In this document: piece by piece, positions 48,038-60,588 of the stretch
How the letters are laid out: each line of letters begins with the position of its first letter
Position numbering within the stretch: the first letter of the stretch is position 1
DNA from: Pyrus communis
Taxonomy: Eukaryota; Streptophyta; Magnoliopsida; Rosales; Rosaceae
Direction: 5' to 3'
Assembly: GCF_963583255.1 (NCBI RefSeq)
Contig: NC_084815.1
Location: 7,673,724 to 7,737,723, forward strand
DNA length: 64,000 nucleotides
The notes under the pieces: generated by a model
Database searches by the model: none
The model's input: the letters and a program-made list of their open reading frames with translations, nothing else
What the model was told of the DNA's origin: nothing
Translations under genes and position numbers: made by a program

Positions 48038-51000
48038 TGTTGGAGCAATATTAGAAAATATGAAAAATAACAATATAATTTCAATGATAATAATCATAAA
48101 TAAATTCACAACATCAATTATATATGAGATTAATATAAACAATTAGAGAGAAAGTTAGAATAACTGACAAACTTAGAGATTGAGGCTTACATAAATGCAA
48201 TGTCCTAAAGATAGAATTTCGCCCCTACTCTTGTGCTTGTAGATTGATAGGCGTCTATCTCCTAGGATTCAACAATCTATAATCCAAAGTCAAAGCACTT
48301 CAATCTTCGGACTCTGACGAACTTTATATATTTCATACTCTCAAGACACGACTCGGAATTTGACTCACAAAGCATGAGAGAAACAAAGTGGGGAAACCCT
48401 GTTTCTCAAGAGTAAAAATTATCTCTAATTTTCTATATTTAATACCACTGGTTTCATGGGTTTATATAGAATCCAATGTCTACTTATTAAAGAGATGTAA
48501 TTTTTCATCTATAAATATACATCACTTATCAAGGGACACCTAAACAACATAACCTTTCTAAAAAATTGGTTAACAATATTTTTCATTCAATTATTAAAAT
48601 TATATAGTACAATATTTCATATTATAATATATAATTTCCAACAATCCCCCACATGAATGAAAAATTAGGAAGAATTTGAGAGTACAGGCAGACAAGAGAT
48701 GCATCCAGAGAGGTGTATTTTGGACTTGAACCTACCCTAGTGAATACTTATCGGATTTACTTGGTGACGCAGTGAATATAAATCTTGAACTGTTCACCGC
48801 AGTAGTAAACCAAGACAATAAGCAACACATACCTCTAATCCTAATATATTCCGGTTCATACGGTTGTGTTCATTTTGATCCTGAACAAATCCTGGATTCA
48901 TGAAAACTTTAGAGAATTTAGTCATCTTATACTCATAGAAGCGGCCCACTTCTACTGTCACATAGGTGACCATTGATTAAGAATAGTCTGTTCTATTCCT
49001 CTTATTTATAAGACATCACTGTCATTAAGTATAAATATAAATTCTAAAACTTCTGCAGACAACACACTTCTTCCACCATAGGAATGAGGTATATAGTGAG
49101 TTAACTTCTTTGAATCATGCGCAACCAGTTTGCCTATTGAACTTAGATCATGGAATCTCCAATCAACTAAGTTAGGTTTCCGCCCGGCTAATTCATTAGT
49201 TATGTTGGCTTTAGCCTCATTCCCCTCGATAATCAACTTACTCTCTAGTCAAACCTTCAATAATTGGTACCACTAAGGTTGACTATCTTTAAGGTGTGCA
49301 GAGTCCATTTTATGAAATTATATTTCATATGAGAGTAGTTGTTTCTCAATTTTAAGTCCTCAAAAGTATATATATGTTGGGACTCTTCTAAGTAATTTGC
49401 CTATGCTTGAGTAAACTCCCTCCACATTTAAGGTATTTATTGACAAGTCTATAACCTTTCAATACCTTAAAATACCATTGCAAGAGATATTCTTTATCTC
49501 TTTCTAGAAGCAAATTACTTTTTCATTCTACTTAAGTTGACATATAATCCAAAAATAACTACGTCACTCCCCCACAATTCACTCACATTGTGGTTGCTTT
49601 TTAATACTATCAATTACTCTTCATCATACTTAAGAAGTAGGAACCAATGAATATATTTTCTCTTTATCTATCTTCACTTCTAGGCTTTCAAGCCTCACAA
49701 GTCATTTTTATGTCTATCTTCAATTGTTAGGGGTTTGTTTGTAGAATGTACACAGTTTCCACCGTAAGCCTCACCCTAGAGTGCTTAAACCTTTCAAAGT
49801 AGACTTTGGCCCCCACAACTGAAACGTCATCTTCAAGATGAATAAATCAAACAGAATGAGTTCATGCTTTACAATTTAACTAAGGACAACATCATTACTG
49901 ATTGTCACTACTCAAAGTCAAATTTCATCGTCTTACCATGACGAACATGGTTCCCATTACATTACTCCTCTTTTGAGAAAGTACTCATAATTCTCCATAA
50001 TACAACACTTGATATACACTGGAGAAATACAAATATGCAATTATGATATGACAAACGATAATAAATGCATTTCTATATACCTTGTATTGCAAACATGGAT
50101 TTTATGAATACACACATAAATCTGATAAATATATGCATATTAGTAGTGCATTTCCTTATTAACCAATAAACATTTGGTATGCACCTATCTGAAATAGGCA
50201 GTTTGGTCATTCACCCAAGATCCGTCATAATTTTTCCCTCTGAAAAGATTTTAGAAGTATAATCTTCTAAATATTCCCATCATGATCAAGTTCCAACCCA
50301 GAATTGGATTGGCGTCATATCATTCATTATATACAAATCTTCTAATAGCCATGTATATATGCATTCGAAACATTCCAAATCCTTTTGATCAATCTTGAAG
50401 GAAAATTTTGGTTTCATAAAATCACCTTTGAATTTGACAATAATGAAACCCATGCGAAAATCAAAATCTTCGATCATCTGTATCATGCATATCTAGTCCA
50501 TGTGGGAATGAATTGAAAGTTTATGATACAGACATTTTTCTCGGCAACCGTCAACCAAACTGATCAAGCAAGGCATCTGTTGAGAAAAGTCATTGGGGAT
50601 GCCCAAATATCCACTGGTCTGATCACAAACCATCTAACCCTTGCAGTCAACCAATATGACTTTCTATTGCAATGTGGCAATACCCATACAAATTTTCGTC
50701 CAGGAAGTTCATCTATTCGACTTACGGTTGAATGCATCTTCTGAGACATATCTGTATCAAATCCTTTTCAGTTATGAGATAACATGTTTGATACAAACCC
50801 AGATTTACACTGTTGCATACAGTCCACAAAAACATATATTTATTTCTCACCTAAATCAGAAACTAACGAGAGTAAACTCACAGTATAACGCCAAGAAACA
50901 TTCAATTCTTGGCACATCAAATACGACACCATATGTTGTCTGATACTTTTAAAGCCACAACTTTAAACTCTAAATATGAGAATCGCGAACATTCATATTT

Positions 51001-51643
51001 TTCTTTTTTTCTAATTATTGCATAAAAAAATTTCTATCTTTAGATTGTTGGAGCAATATTAGAAAATATGAAAAATAACAATATAATTCCAATGATAATA
51101 ATCATAAAGAAATTCACAATATCAATGATATATGAGATTAATATAAACAACTAGAGAGAAAGTTAGAATAACTGACAAACTTGGAGATTGAGGCTTGCAT
51201 TGTCCTAAATATAGAATTTTGCCCCTACTCCTATGCTTGTAGTTTGGTAAGTGTCCATCTCACAGGATTCAACAATCTATAATCCGAAGTCAAAGCACTT
51301 CAATCTTCGGACTCTGGCGAACTTTATATATTCCGTGCTTTCAAGACACGACTCGAAATTTGACTCACAAAGCATGAGAGAAACAAAGTGGGGAAACCCT
51401 ATTTCTGAAGAGTAAAAATTAACTCTAATTTTCTATATTTAATACCAATGGTTTCATGAGTTTATATAGAATCCAATGTCTACTTATTAAAGAGATGTAA
51501 CTTTTCATCTATAAGTATACATCACTTATCAAGGGACACTTAAACAACATAACCTTTCTAAGAAATTGGTTAACAATATTTTTCATTCAATTATTAAAAT
51601 TATATAGTACAATATTTCATATTATAATATATAATTCCCAACA
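48038..51643 (-). mobile_element. 3.6-kb non-autonomous LTR retrotransposon (LARD-like)
   Basis: Two direct LTRs, 48038-48643 (606 bp) and 51046-51643 (598 bp), both start TGTTGGAGCAATATT and end in CCAACA. A perfect GAGAC duplication lies at 48033-48037 and 51644-51648. The 2.4-kb interior has many stops and no gag or pol similarity. Next to the left LTR is ATCCCCCACATG, whose complement CATGTGGGGGAT is a polypurine tract abutting an LTR, so the element reads on the minus strand. No canonical tRNA-iMet primer site adjoins the other LTR. The LTRs have diverged (2 differences in the first 70 bp; more substitutions plus an 11-bp-scale indel further on), so the insertion is not recent. Confidence 0.88.
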
Positions 51644-53088
51644 GAGACTACCACTACCAATCCACTCATCATTATCCCTAGCTTCATATTCGAACCTTGC
51701 AAGCTCGAATATGCCTTGAATTCGAAGAAACCCAAGAGCCCAATTTCGGGCCGACACTTTCAGTCCACTTTTAGACCATTTCTAGCCACCTTTTAAACTC
51801 CCAATAGGTAAAATCTCATTCCTGGTTGTTCAAGCTTCATTTTGACATACTGTACATGAAAAATGGTTGAGTTTTGAGCTTGTTTTGGCTCTATCAAAAC
51901 TTCATAGCCAAAAACCCAGATTGTGGCAAAATTTCGACCAGTGCACGGTAGCTACAGCAACCAGAGTCCCCTGAATATTCCTTGGTGGCGACTGAATATT
52001 CTATCCACGTGTCCCAAACTTGGAACATTTCGGTCAACGTCGTGTGGGTGTGGAGACGCATGCAGACCTCCTGCCGGTGTATGGCGGTGCGTGCGGCGAC
52101 ACATAGCAGCCACGACGGTGAACAAGGTTTTCTCGATCCTATTTTTCAGTAGTCTTCGTAGTATTTGATTAGTATACTAAGTATGAGTTATTTCACTATA
52201 GGAATGGTATCCCCATGGATTACAAAAAGCGTGCAGACAAGGCTTTTATGACCATAAGGTGTAATCTGTGAGTGCACTTTTGATTTTAAACTATATTATA
52301 TATTTTCCGAAATTGGTTTTACGTGATGCTTTTATATCATGCCTTACTTTTGCACAGATAATGCACATGTTTATTGTGATGATGATGATCTGATTTTTTT
52401 TATTTTTGAGAACCTTTCTTGGGAAACGTTTTACTATCGTGTATTACTTTTAGGAATTGCAATGGTTATTATGATTTGTGACGTGATTTGAGACATTATT
52501 CATGACATGTTTTTTCATGACTTATCCGCTCATCATGTATACTTACACATGAAAGATAATATGATATGTTTGTAAACTCAACTCAATAATAAGAGAGCCG
52601 GATTCCATTAACATTTATAGGAATATAAAACTAATCAATACAAGATTAAGATATTAGAATACATTCATAATTACACAAGAACTAGAAGTAGAGTAAACAC
52701 TCTAAGACTAGGACGAGGACTTGTCTTCTCCAGGCGTGTCCTCTGTGTTGTCCTTGTTAGAATAGGACTGTGACTCAACAGAATCAATCAGAACTGATGT
52801 TGGTTTATCAATATGGTGTCTATAGTATTGTCTGGGGCCGAAACTAGCTTCATGAGTATGCTCACATGCACCATTACACTCGCATTGGATCCATTGTTGG
52901 TGCCAACATGTACTAGTTTGCATTAGGCAACTAGAACTCGTATGTGATGCGCTTTGCGCGATCATGTGTAGATTTATACAGCCAACCTCTTCATGTAAGA
53001 ACATCTCTATATGAGCTTGTGTATTTATCTAATGAGCATAACATGTCTGTTTTGTTAATGATTTGTGATTTACCTGCTTAATTGGAAG

Positions 53089-54274
53089 TAGGGATGGGCA
53101 ACGGTTATGACGGGCGGGTAACTGTAGTTATTTACCTATAACCGTTTATATTCATATCCGCATAACTGTTTACCCGTTAGGTAATTGCATAAACGGTTAT
53201 ACTCATACCCATAACCGTTTATAAACGGTTAACCATACTTATAACCGTTTACCCGTTTAACCATAACCATTTACCCATTTACCCCATTTTGAACCCGTTT
53301 ATCCTTTTTGTTTTACCCATTTATCCTTTTTTTCACTCGTCTACATGTTTTTTTTTTTTTTAACAACTTGAAAATTACAAAAGAAAAATTTGTCATAATT
53401 TTCGTTTTCTGACAATTAAACATCGTTATAGGTACATTTTAGCATGCATTTCCCTATTTTAATCATTTAAGTCCTCATATAATTCCAATAATGGACAAGA
53501 TGATGACTAATAGTGTGAAAAAAAGATTCCAGGCTTTTAGCATCCCTATATCATTTTTCGATCATGAAGAATGAATTACATAGCAGCTCAAGAAGAATTT
53601 GATTTCCTAGAAGTAATACGATCACACACACACGCGCGCGCGCGCACACACACACACACCTCTCTAATGGATTTATTTGCATAGAGGCAAAAACCAACGA
53701 AACTATCTTATAAGCATTCATAAACAAATAAATCAATAATTAATTAGTTAAGTATGAAATCGGAAGGGTAAAACGCACCTTGAGGGGAGAGGAAAAAGAG
53801 ATGAGTGGCGAAGATGAGAGAGAGATGAGCGGCGAGGAGAGAAAGATGAATGGCGTAGATGAGAGAGAGGGTGGCGTAGATGAGAGAGAGGGCGGCGATG
53901 AGAGATAGATGAGCAACAGAGATGAGCGAGAAGGCAGCGAGGAGGGATAGATGAGTGGGGGATGGGGCGTTTGAGATTTTGAGTCTGGCGGAGAGATTGA
54001 AAATTTAGTGTTTTAATTTTTTTTTTTTTAATTTTACATATATTAAATTGAATCGGTAAATGGATGCCCGTTATAACCGTGGGTAATACCCATAATCGAG
54101 GGATACCCGTTATAACCGCGGGTAATACCCATAGCTGCTCATTTAAATTTCACGGATAAACGATTATACCCATAACCGTTTGTTTGTCTAAACGGTTAAC
54201 CATAATTGTAACCGTGAACTTTAAATGGACGGGTAACTGCAGTTACCCAAACCCATGGGTATGTTGCCCATCTA
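53089..54274. mobile_element. Non-autonomous hAT transposon with subterminal AACGGTTA motif arrays
   Basis: Termini TAGGGATGGGCAAC (left) and GTTGCCCATCTA (right) form an imperfect inverted repeat. The 8-bp flanks ATTGGAAG (53081-53088) and CTTGGAAG (54275-54282) match at 7 of 8 positions, an hAT-type duplication. Within about 200 bp of each end the motif AACGGTTA/TAACCGTT is repeated in both orientations, about ten times in all, as expected for transposase-binding sites. The interior holds a (CA)n(CG)n(CA)n microsatellite (about 53623-53659) and a purine-rich degenerate GATGAG repeat (about 53798-53970). No transposase is encoded. Confidence 0.82.
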
Positions 54275-54720
54275 CTTGGAAGATTAGCTTTTCACTGATA
54301 CCATGATGTTTTTCTACTTATTACTGTTTACAACAAGATATTTGGGATTTTCATGATTTATAATTGTCATTTCTTCATAATGAATAATTAATTTTGTGCT
54401 ATTACCTTGGTTTTTCATACTTATGATGTAGTATGATTTTGTTTATTATACTGATTTTTACAATGATGTGGTATGTTGGAAAGAGTAAATGATTTTTAGA
54501 AATTTTTATTTTTTATTCACTTACACTTTGTTTTGCGCCTTTTCAAGATTCAGTAGGCTTTGGAGCTCTTGATGTTGATACATAGTGGCAAAATCTTCTC
54601 GATCATCGTTGTAGGGATTATTCGTAGTAATTTAGTAATGAATATATTCAGATGTGTTATATTGTATACTTCTATTGTAGGCATTTAGATGTTATAGTTT
54701 CCAGTATGTGCATTAATTAA

Positions 54721-55003
54721 AGGGAAATACCCCAAAATGGGACATTTTCTTAATCTTGGGACCAAAATAGGATTTTTTGAATGTACACAGAGCATGCACA
54801 TGCCATGCGCATTTGTTGGACAGAAATAGGATTTTCTTACACCTTGAAATGACCTAATTGCCCTTGTATATAAATGGATTATTTCCTCCCATTTTCTGAT
54901 TTCTCTCTCTCTCTACTCTCTCTCTACTGAAGAACCCTAATGATGCGCTCACCCTTTTAAACCCACCTCACCGGGGGCAACCCTTTCTCTCTCACAAATG
55001 GCC
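54721..55003. other. Unassigned DNA between relic and solo LTR
   Basis: CCCCAAAATGGGACATTTTC-type and ATAGGATTTTCTTACACC-type sequence plus CTCTCT runs; nothing coding was recognised. Confidence 0.4.
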
Positions 55004-55008
55004 ATCAT

Positions 55009-57086
55009 TGATAGGAGCATATTTAGGCGACTTAGCTAGCTTATTCTTGTGCATTTGTGTTATTATTTCTTAGTTAATGTAGTATTTCAACTCATTTTCG
55101 TGTGTTTGTAGGTCCAAAGGGTTAAAGTACCAAGAAAGTGCATTTTGGTGCATTTTGGAGCAGTTTTGGGCACTAAGTGGATAGCTTGTATATGGGCCAA
55201 CATGGATGGACGAATTTGGAGTTCAAAAGGCTAGAAATCTGATAAGAAGATGAAGAAATTAAACTCAAAACAAAGTGGATAAGGAATTAGCTCAAAAGAG
55301 GAAACATTATCCAAAACCTTATCCAACCTTATCTTATCTAAACCTTATCCTATCTTATCCTAACCTAATCTTGTTCCACCTTAATCCTAGCTGCAAGTGG
55401 ACCTAAAAACATGATTTCTAGAAGCCTTATCTGACCCGAAAAGGGTGCCACACCCTTCCCCCTTTTATCTTTTCTAGAAAACCCAAAATTAGCCACAAAA
55501 CACCTAGTTTCTAGAAGGCCCAATTTTGGACGAATTTCCTAAGCCTTTTTCCTTTTGGATTCTGATTTGTTAGGCCTTATTCCTTGTAGATTTGGGTTAC
55601 ACAAATCCTTTTCTGAAACTAATTGGGCTAAACCCTCTCCTATGTGGATTAAATCAATTGTGCCGAACCCTAGGGCCCTAATCCATAAAATCTACTAAGT
55701 TGTAACCCTAATCTAATTAACCCTAGGACTATATATTGATATTTTCAGCCACAAATTCAAAGGAACCCCTTATGCCATTCAGAAAATCCTTGCCGCAAAC
55801 CCTAGCCTCCATTCTCCATCATTCATACACTCCATTCACATCCATCTACAACCTACCGCAACCCTTCACCATAATCAGCCATTATTCATCATCCTAAAAA
55901 ATAATACATCATTCAAAACCCCCAAAACCACCACCCACATCTTGTGCCGCAGCAAGGAAGAAGGAGGAGAGCCCTAAACGTGCATGCCATTCGACTTGGA
56001 GTTGCTGGAACGTTTTAGGTGTAATCTTTCTTGTGTTTTTCAATGTTTAATTTCAAGAATCTTTGCTTTGCGAGTATGAGGAACTAATCCCCTTTTGGCT
56101 AGAGGGAGTTTTGAAACCATGGCTATATTTGCATTATGATTTGATTACTTCCAGTTGTGATTTCATGAATGGTGAATTCAATTTACTTATCTATTTGAAT
56201 TAAAACTTGTTTGTGTATGTGGGTTGAGAGTGCACACTTAATTTGCATGCATAAATCTGATGCTAGGATATAAGGAAACTTCACCTAATTGTTGTGAACT
56301 TATATTCATAAGTAGTAAAGGTTGTTAGTCACAATCATGTTAAGTAAATTTTTGGCATAAGTATCATGCGCTTTCATAGTTACGAACGCCTTATCAACAC
56401 TTATGATTTTCATAGAAATTAATGATCCTTGATTGTTTCTCTATTATGCGCTTTCATGTAGAGAACTTTTGAGGAATAATTTGATTGCAATGCGCTAATT
56501 CCATTCAATTCAATGACCTAAGGAAAATCTGAGAGTTAATTAAAGCGTACCTAATTAACTTGGGGTGTTGAGGTTCATGATTCATTGAAAAAGCAACTGG
56601 AGATTGTTTTGTATGCAAGTATGTCATGTGTGGAGAAAGACCTCCTAGCTAGCCCATCATCCATTTAATTTCACCAATTTCGTGCAAATCTGCCTAGTTT
56701 AAATTCTTGTTTTGTTTATTTTATTTTCGTCCAAAACCAAATCCCCTTTTAGTTTAAAGTGTCTAACTAGTTAAAATCTGTTTTAGATTGTGTTTTCAAG
56801 TGATTTGAGTCAAGTTAAAACCAAAATTCGTCCAATTTTGTGTTTAGAGTCAAATCTGCCCAGTTTGTGTTTTTAGGCAGTTTTTAGCTTAGTTTGAGTC
56901 TTATGAACTTGTTTTGAGTCTTTCAAGTTGAGTTAAGTGTTTTAAAGGTTAGTTTTATCTATTTGAGTCAGTTTAAAGTGTTTAGCAATCCCTCCTAATC
57001 CTCGGTTTAAGAACGATCCCTACTTACTTATATACTACAATTGTCAAAAGAGGGTTTAATTTGTGTGTTAGTTAATTTTCGCATCA
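55009..57086 (+). mobile_element. 2.1-kb solo LTR, Athila/Tat-like Ty3 type
   Basis: Starts TGATAGGAGCATATTTAGGC and ends TAATTTTCGCATCA, flanked by perfect ATCAT at 55004-55008 and 57087-57091. TGATAGGAGC...CGCATCA ends are those I associate with the Athila/Tat branch of Ty3 elements. There is one LTR only, with no internal domain. Confidence 0.85.
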
Positions 57087-57091
57087 ATCAT

Positions 57092-57840
57092 TTCAACAGT
57101 CCCCTCTCTCATCTGTTTTCGAACTAGTGACCCAAGATTTAGATTGCATCTAACTTTTAGGTGGCAATACAATTCCCAACTCACAATCCCAAAAGCTTGG
57201 TGTGTAATGGATAATAATTCATCCACCAAAGATCTCATGAAGGTCGCAGGTGGGATTGGATGAATCAATATGAGTTAAAGCCTAGTACGATGCGGGTTTC
57301 CTTACAATATTTGGGAATAACGTTTTTAATTTTTGAAAGGTTTGTTTAAGGGTTTTGATTTCAAAGTGAAATATTTATGAGTATTGGGTTCATATGTTTT
57401 ATGGCTACTGGGTTTCTTGGCTTTACCTGTATTTTGTGAGTTTATGGGTTCTATGGTTGGGGTCAAATATTTCTTGGCTTTGACTTTAATTTTTCTAGAA
57501 AACTATACACTGTATGCACACAAGATGCATAAAGGAGGTCAAATTTGGGTTTGTGCTCAATTATTGTATTCTAATTTTGACGTAATGTGATGAACAACGA
57601 CACAGAATCATGTCTTACATGATTCGAACCTACGACATTGGGTTTTGGAGACTTAAGCATGCTTTGTTCATACTTTGTGTTGTGCATCTTTTCATTTAAG
57701 AAAGCAAACATTGTTAATGATAACAAAAGCTTCTCCCCTTTTCATTTACTAACAAAAAGTACATGATAACTAAATTTGAAGAAAAATAAAGGAAAAGAAA
57801 CAAATCTGGTCCCTATTAAAACCATTTAAAATATCACAAA
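57092..57840. other. Unassigned DNA flanking the solo LTR
   Basis: There is no convincing gene. A short minus ORF at 57068-57268 crosses the LTR junction and so cannot be an intact gene. A box B-like GATTCGAACC occurs near 57621 on the plus strand without a tRNA fold around it. Confidence 0.4.
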
Positions 57841-57844
57841 AAAT

Positions 57845-58553
57845 GTTCATTTCCTATGGCTACACGAATTGCAGCTACTAAATTTGTCATGACACTAGAA
57901 ATCCCAATGGAGTCGAACTGTGAAAGGACCTTGTGCATTTCCACAGTTGTTGTATGCTTTGACGGCAACACTGTCCTTGTGAAGTTTTATTATTCTACCT
58001 TTAAGTTCCCTTTCCACCCGAATTCACCAAAAAAATCATCGAACTCTTTCTCTACGCTCCATTATGCTCACCAATTTCTAATGCTTGAGAGAATGTAGAA
58101 GGTTGAGGCCTATGTCTTTTTCATTCCCCCCCCCCCCCCCCCGGGGCACACTAAAATTGCACCGTAGACGTGTGTTGATGCTTGATGACCCTTGGAGATC
58201 ACCATCTTTAAAGACTCAACTTCGAGTTCAGAATTATTGCATTGGAAGTACCATCGCATCCTTTGGGTGTACAAGGCCTTGGGATTGTTGCACTCCGTGC
58301 ACCGTTCCAAGAACTTGTATACTTGTTCATGTCTCCTTCGTGAAGTCAGCGAGTCGAACTTTTCAAATCTCCAAATGCTGATATGTTCGAAGATGCGGTC
58401 ATGTTGGGCGAGTTGGTTGAACTTCTTGCACACCATTTTTGCTGAATATAGGGAACGAAATGAGCGGGAAGCAACCTTGGTGAGTATTTCCAGAAGAAGC
58501 TCATCCGAAAGAGATTGTATGAAAGTTGGCATCATTGTGCCTTTCTTCATCAT
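57845..58553 (-). pseudogene. F-box protein gene (At2g35280-like family), disrupted
   Basis: From the ATG at 58553 the minus strand encodes an N-terminal F-box (residues about 10-55: FIQSLSDELLLEILTKVASR ... MVCKKFNQLAQHDRIFEHIS), followed by RCTECNNPKALYTQRMRWYF, the Sel1/MYND-like helical region of this plant family. F-box proteins bring substrates to SCF ubiquitin ligases. The frame breaks at a 16-bp C tract (58127-58142), after which similarity continues toward 57845 with stops. It may be a true pseudogene, or the homopolymer length may be wrong in the assembly. The N-terminal 150 codons are intact. Confidence 0.65.
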
Positions 58554-59309
58554 TCTGCAATTGGATGAGGTGGTTTGTGTTTTGACAAGTATGAATAAGT
58601 ACACCATCTCTCATGCAACCCAAAAGTCGTTCATGCACAATTTCGTAATTAATTATCACAATTTCTTAATTATGCCTACTTTTTAAAGATTCTTGTTTTT
58701 GTATGCACAATAAAAAAACTGGATGAGGTGGTTGAGACTTTACAACCCAACCATGCATGCACAATAACCAAATGTCATCACTCTTAATTCAAACAACTCT
58801 GGAGAACCCAACCACACACCAAACCTATGGGACCCATCATTGACTATTATTTGTACTCTTTGGGTTCGTTTAGGGGACATGAAGCTATTGTGTGCATATA
58901 TTGTGCATTTCATGTGCATGTGTATGTGCATTTTCTGTGTATGGAATGTGCATTTGCTTTGCATGTCAATCATTCATGCACAATATCCAAAGAAAATAAT
59001 AAAAAATAGACAAACATTGATGAGGGGGAAAACGTGGCAGCAAGTTAGATTGATGACATGAAAATGATGACACCTTGGGCTATTTTTTGTAATTATGTCT
59101 AGTTTTTAAAGCTTGTTGTTTGTGTATCTGTACAAAGAAAAATTTTAAAAGTACAAAGTCCATGGAAATATGAATTTAGTAGTACATGAGAGACAACAAA
59201 ATTAAACGTTAGAATTTAAACGTTGTGATTACAACAAAATTAAACGAAAAAAAAAAAAACAAACTTAGTACCTATCTTTACCACATAATATATCACAAAA
59301 TACATTCAC

Positions 59310-59665
59310 TTCCTGATGCCATCTACAAGCATTACATGTAGTGAATTTTTGATGGTCACATGCATCACAATGCGTTCAGAGTGTGACAGGACCCTGAGGA
59401 CTTCCATAGTCGCTGCAAGGTTTGATGGCAACGTTGTTGTGGTGCAGTTTTAGGATTTGGACCCTTACTTCCATATGCACCCAAAACCTGACATAACCGA
59501 AACCTCTCTCGGCATTCCATTACACTCAACCATCCCAAGTTGTGATGGTTGAGATAATAGAAAAGGTTGAGCCCTTCGTGCTTGGAATCCTACCCGTGGT
59601 ACACTAAGATCGCACCGTACACGGACGTTGCTACTTGATGGCCCTCCGTGATTGCACCCTTAAGC
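59310..59665 (-). pseudogene. Second, 5'-truncated F-box-family copy
   Basis: The minus strand resembles the C-terminal half of the preceding copy: EGHQVATSVYGAILVYHG then KHEGLNLFYYLNHHNLGWLSV, with stops and frame changes. Flanks are also duplicated: TTATGYCTASTTTTTAAAG at about 58669 and about 59093, and AATATATCACAAAATACATTCA-type DNA next to both 3' ends. This indicates a local tandem duplication followed by loss of the F-box end. Confidence 0.6.
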
Positions 59666-59669
59666 CACT

Positions 59670-60070
59670 GAATTCCAGATTATTCCTTGTTGAAATTTTG
59701 GAGGGTAATTTGGCTTTTAGCCCACCATTGGAGTTGGTCATGCCAACTATATTAATTTTCGTTGCATATTTTGTCAATGACATCATTTATCTCTCACACA
59801 ATTCGGCTTGGGTTAAGATTAAGCTAATAGTTGAATTGAAATGGAGAATGAAAAATGAATACCGAACATAAATAAATAAATAACATATTAATTCATATCT
59901 TATTGGGTTCGATATTTAGTTGTTTATTTATTTATTTTTATTTTCAATTTCCCGAGCCCCTCTAACAACATTGGCACGTAGTGGTGGACTGAAAATTTTG
60001 TCCATGTGGCGCCTGAATTTATTTTACCAAGTAAACAAGCACAAATTTTTCTAAGATTAAATATTACTAG
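59670..60070. other. Intergenic, nothing recognised
   Basis: AT-rich; a plus ORF at 59635-59871 overlaps the F-box remnant and shows no family character. Confidence 0.4.
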
Positions 60071-60074
60071 AATA

Positions 60075-60230
60075 GTCACTTAGTATTACGGTTTAATGGT
60101 ATTTCTCTTCACTTGTAAGTGAGAGGTCTTGGGTTCGATTATCATCAAAAGTGAATTTGAACCATATTATTATTAACTCATTGTAAGTCTTATCCTACTT
60201 AGTGTGATAATATCGTTTGTTAAAAAAAAA
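60075..60230 (+). mobile_element. SINE, same family as 32790-32950
   Basis: Shares CTCTTCACTTGTAAGTGAGAG-like DNA, a better-preserved box B GGGTTCGATT, the 3' end ATATCGTTTGTT and a poly-A run with the copy at 32790. A target duplication was not identified. Confidence 0.7.
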
Positions 60231-60588
60231 TTATTTGAACTACATAAGACTCTCTTTATCATTTAGTGGGTATTTTTTAGTTCAGTTTTTTAGAATTGTA
60301 GTACTAAACAAGAATTTACAACACATGACTCAAAACTTGTTTTTGAGTTAAAAAAGTGGAACTCAAATAGAATACTAAACGTGCCCTAATTGATTAAAGA
60401 ATGGGGGCACATGTCCTATGCTTCCTTGAAAACAAGCTGTAAGTCAACGAAATTCTTACCCCAATCTGTCTATGAGCATGTTTGGGTCACAAGAGTGGAG
60501 AAATCCTATGACAAAGTGTTCATATTTGCAATATCTATGTGTTTTGATGAAATTTCATATAGAGATCAGGGTCGGTCTAGAGATTTTT

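Larger units (their letters stand above)
47790..54720 (-). mobile_element. Decayed Ty3-type LTR relic, same family as the LTR at 60944, with two nested insertions
   Basis: The parts outside the nested elements (about 47790-48032, 51649-53088, 54283-54720) follow, in reversed orientation, the block order of the LTR at the right end of the window. Examples are AGGTAAAATCTC...CAAGCTTCATTTTGACAT near 51808-51846 and a GGTATCCCCATGG...GTGAGTGCAC block near 52207-52278. They match AGGTGAGATTTCG...TAAGCTTCATTTTGG and CCTATCCCCAGG...AGTGAGTGGGC on the complement of 62.0-62.7 kb. A GAATATTCC block follows in both. No coding is visible; the 98-codon minus ORF at 52708-53004 has no family I recognise. 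Outer ends are not sharply defined. Confidence 0.45.

Noticed and set aside
52708..53004. 98-codon minus ORF considered as a gene
   Set aside because: It lies inside an LTR relic, has no recognised family and no splice context; kept only as a note.
57068..57268. Minus ORF starting MIHPIPPATF
   Set aside because: It spans the junction between a solo LTR and its target site, so the frame is accidental.
57610..57660. Possible tRNA gene from a GATTCGAACC box B match
   Set aside because: No acceptor, D or anticodon arms could be formed around it.
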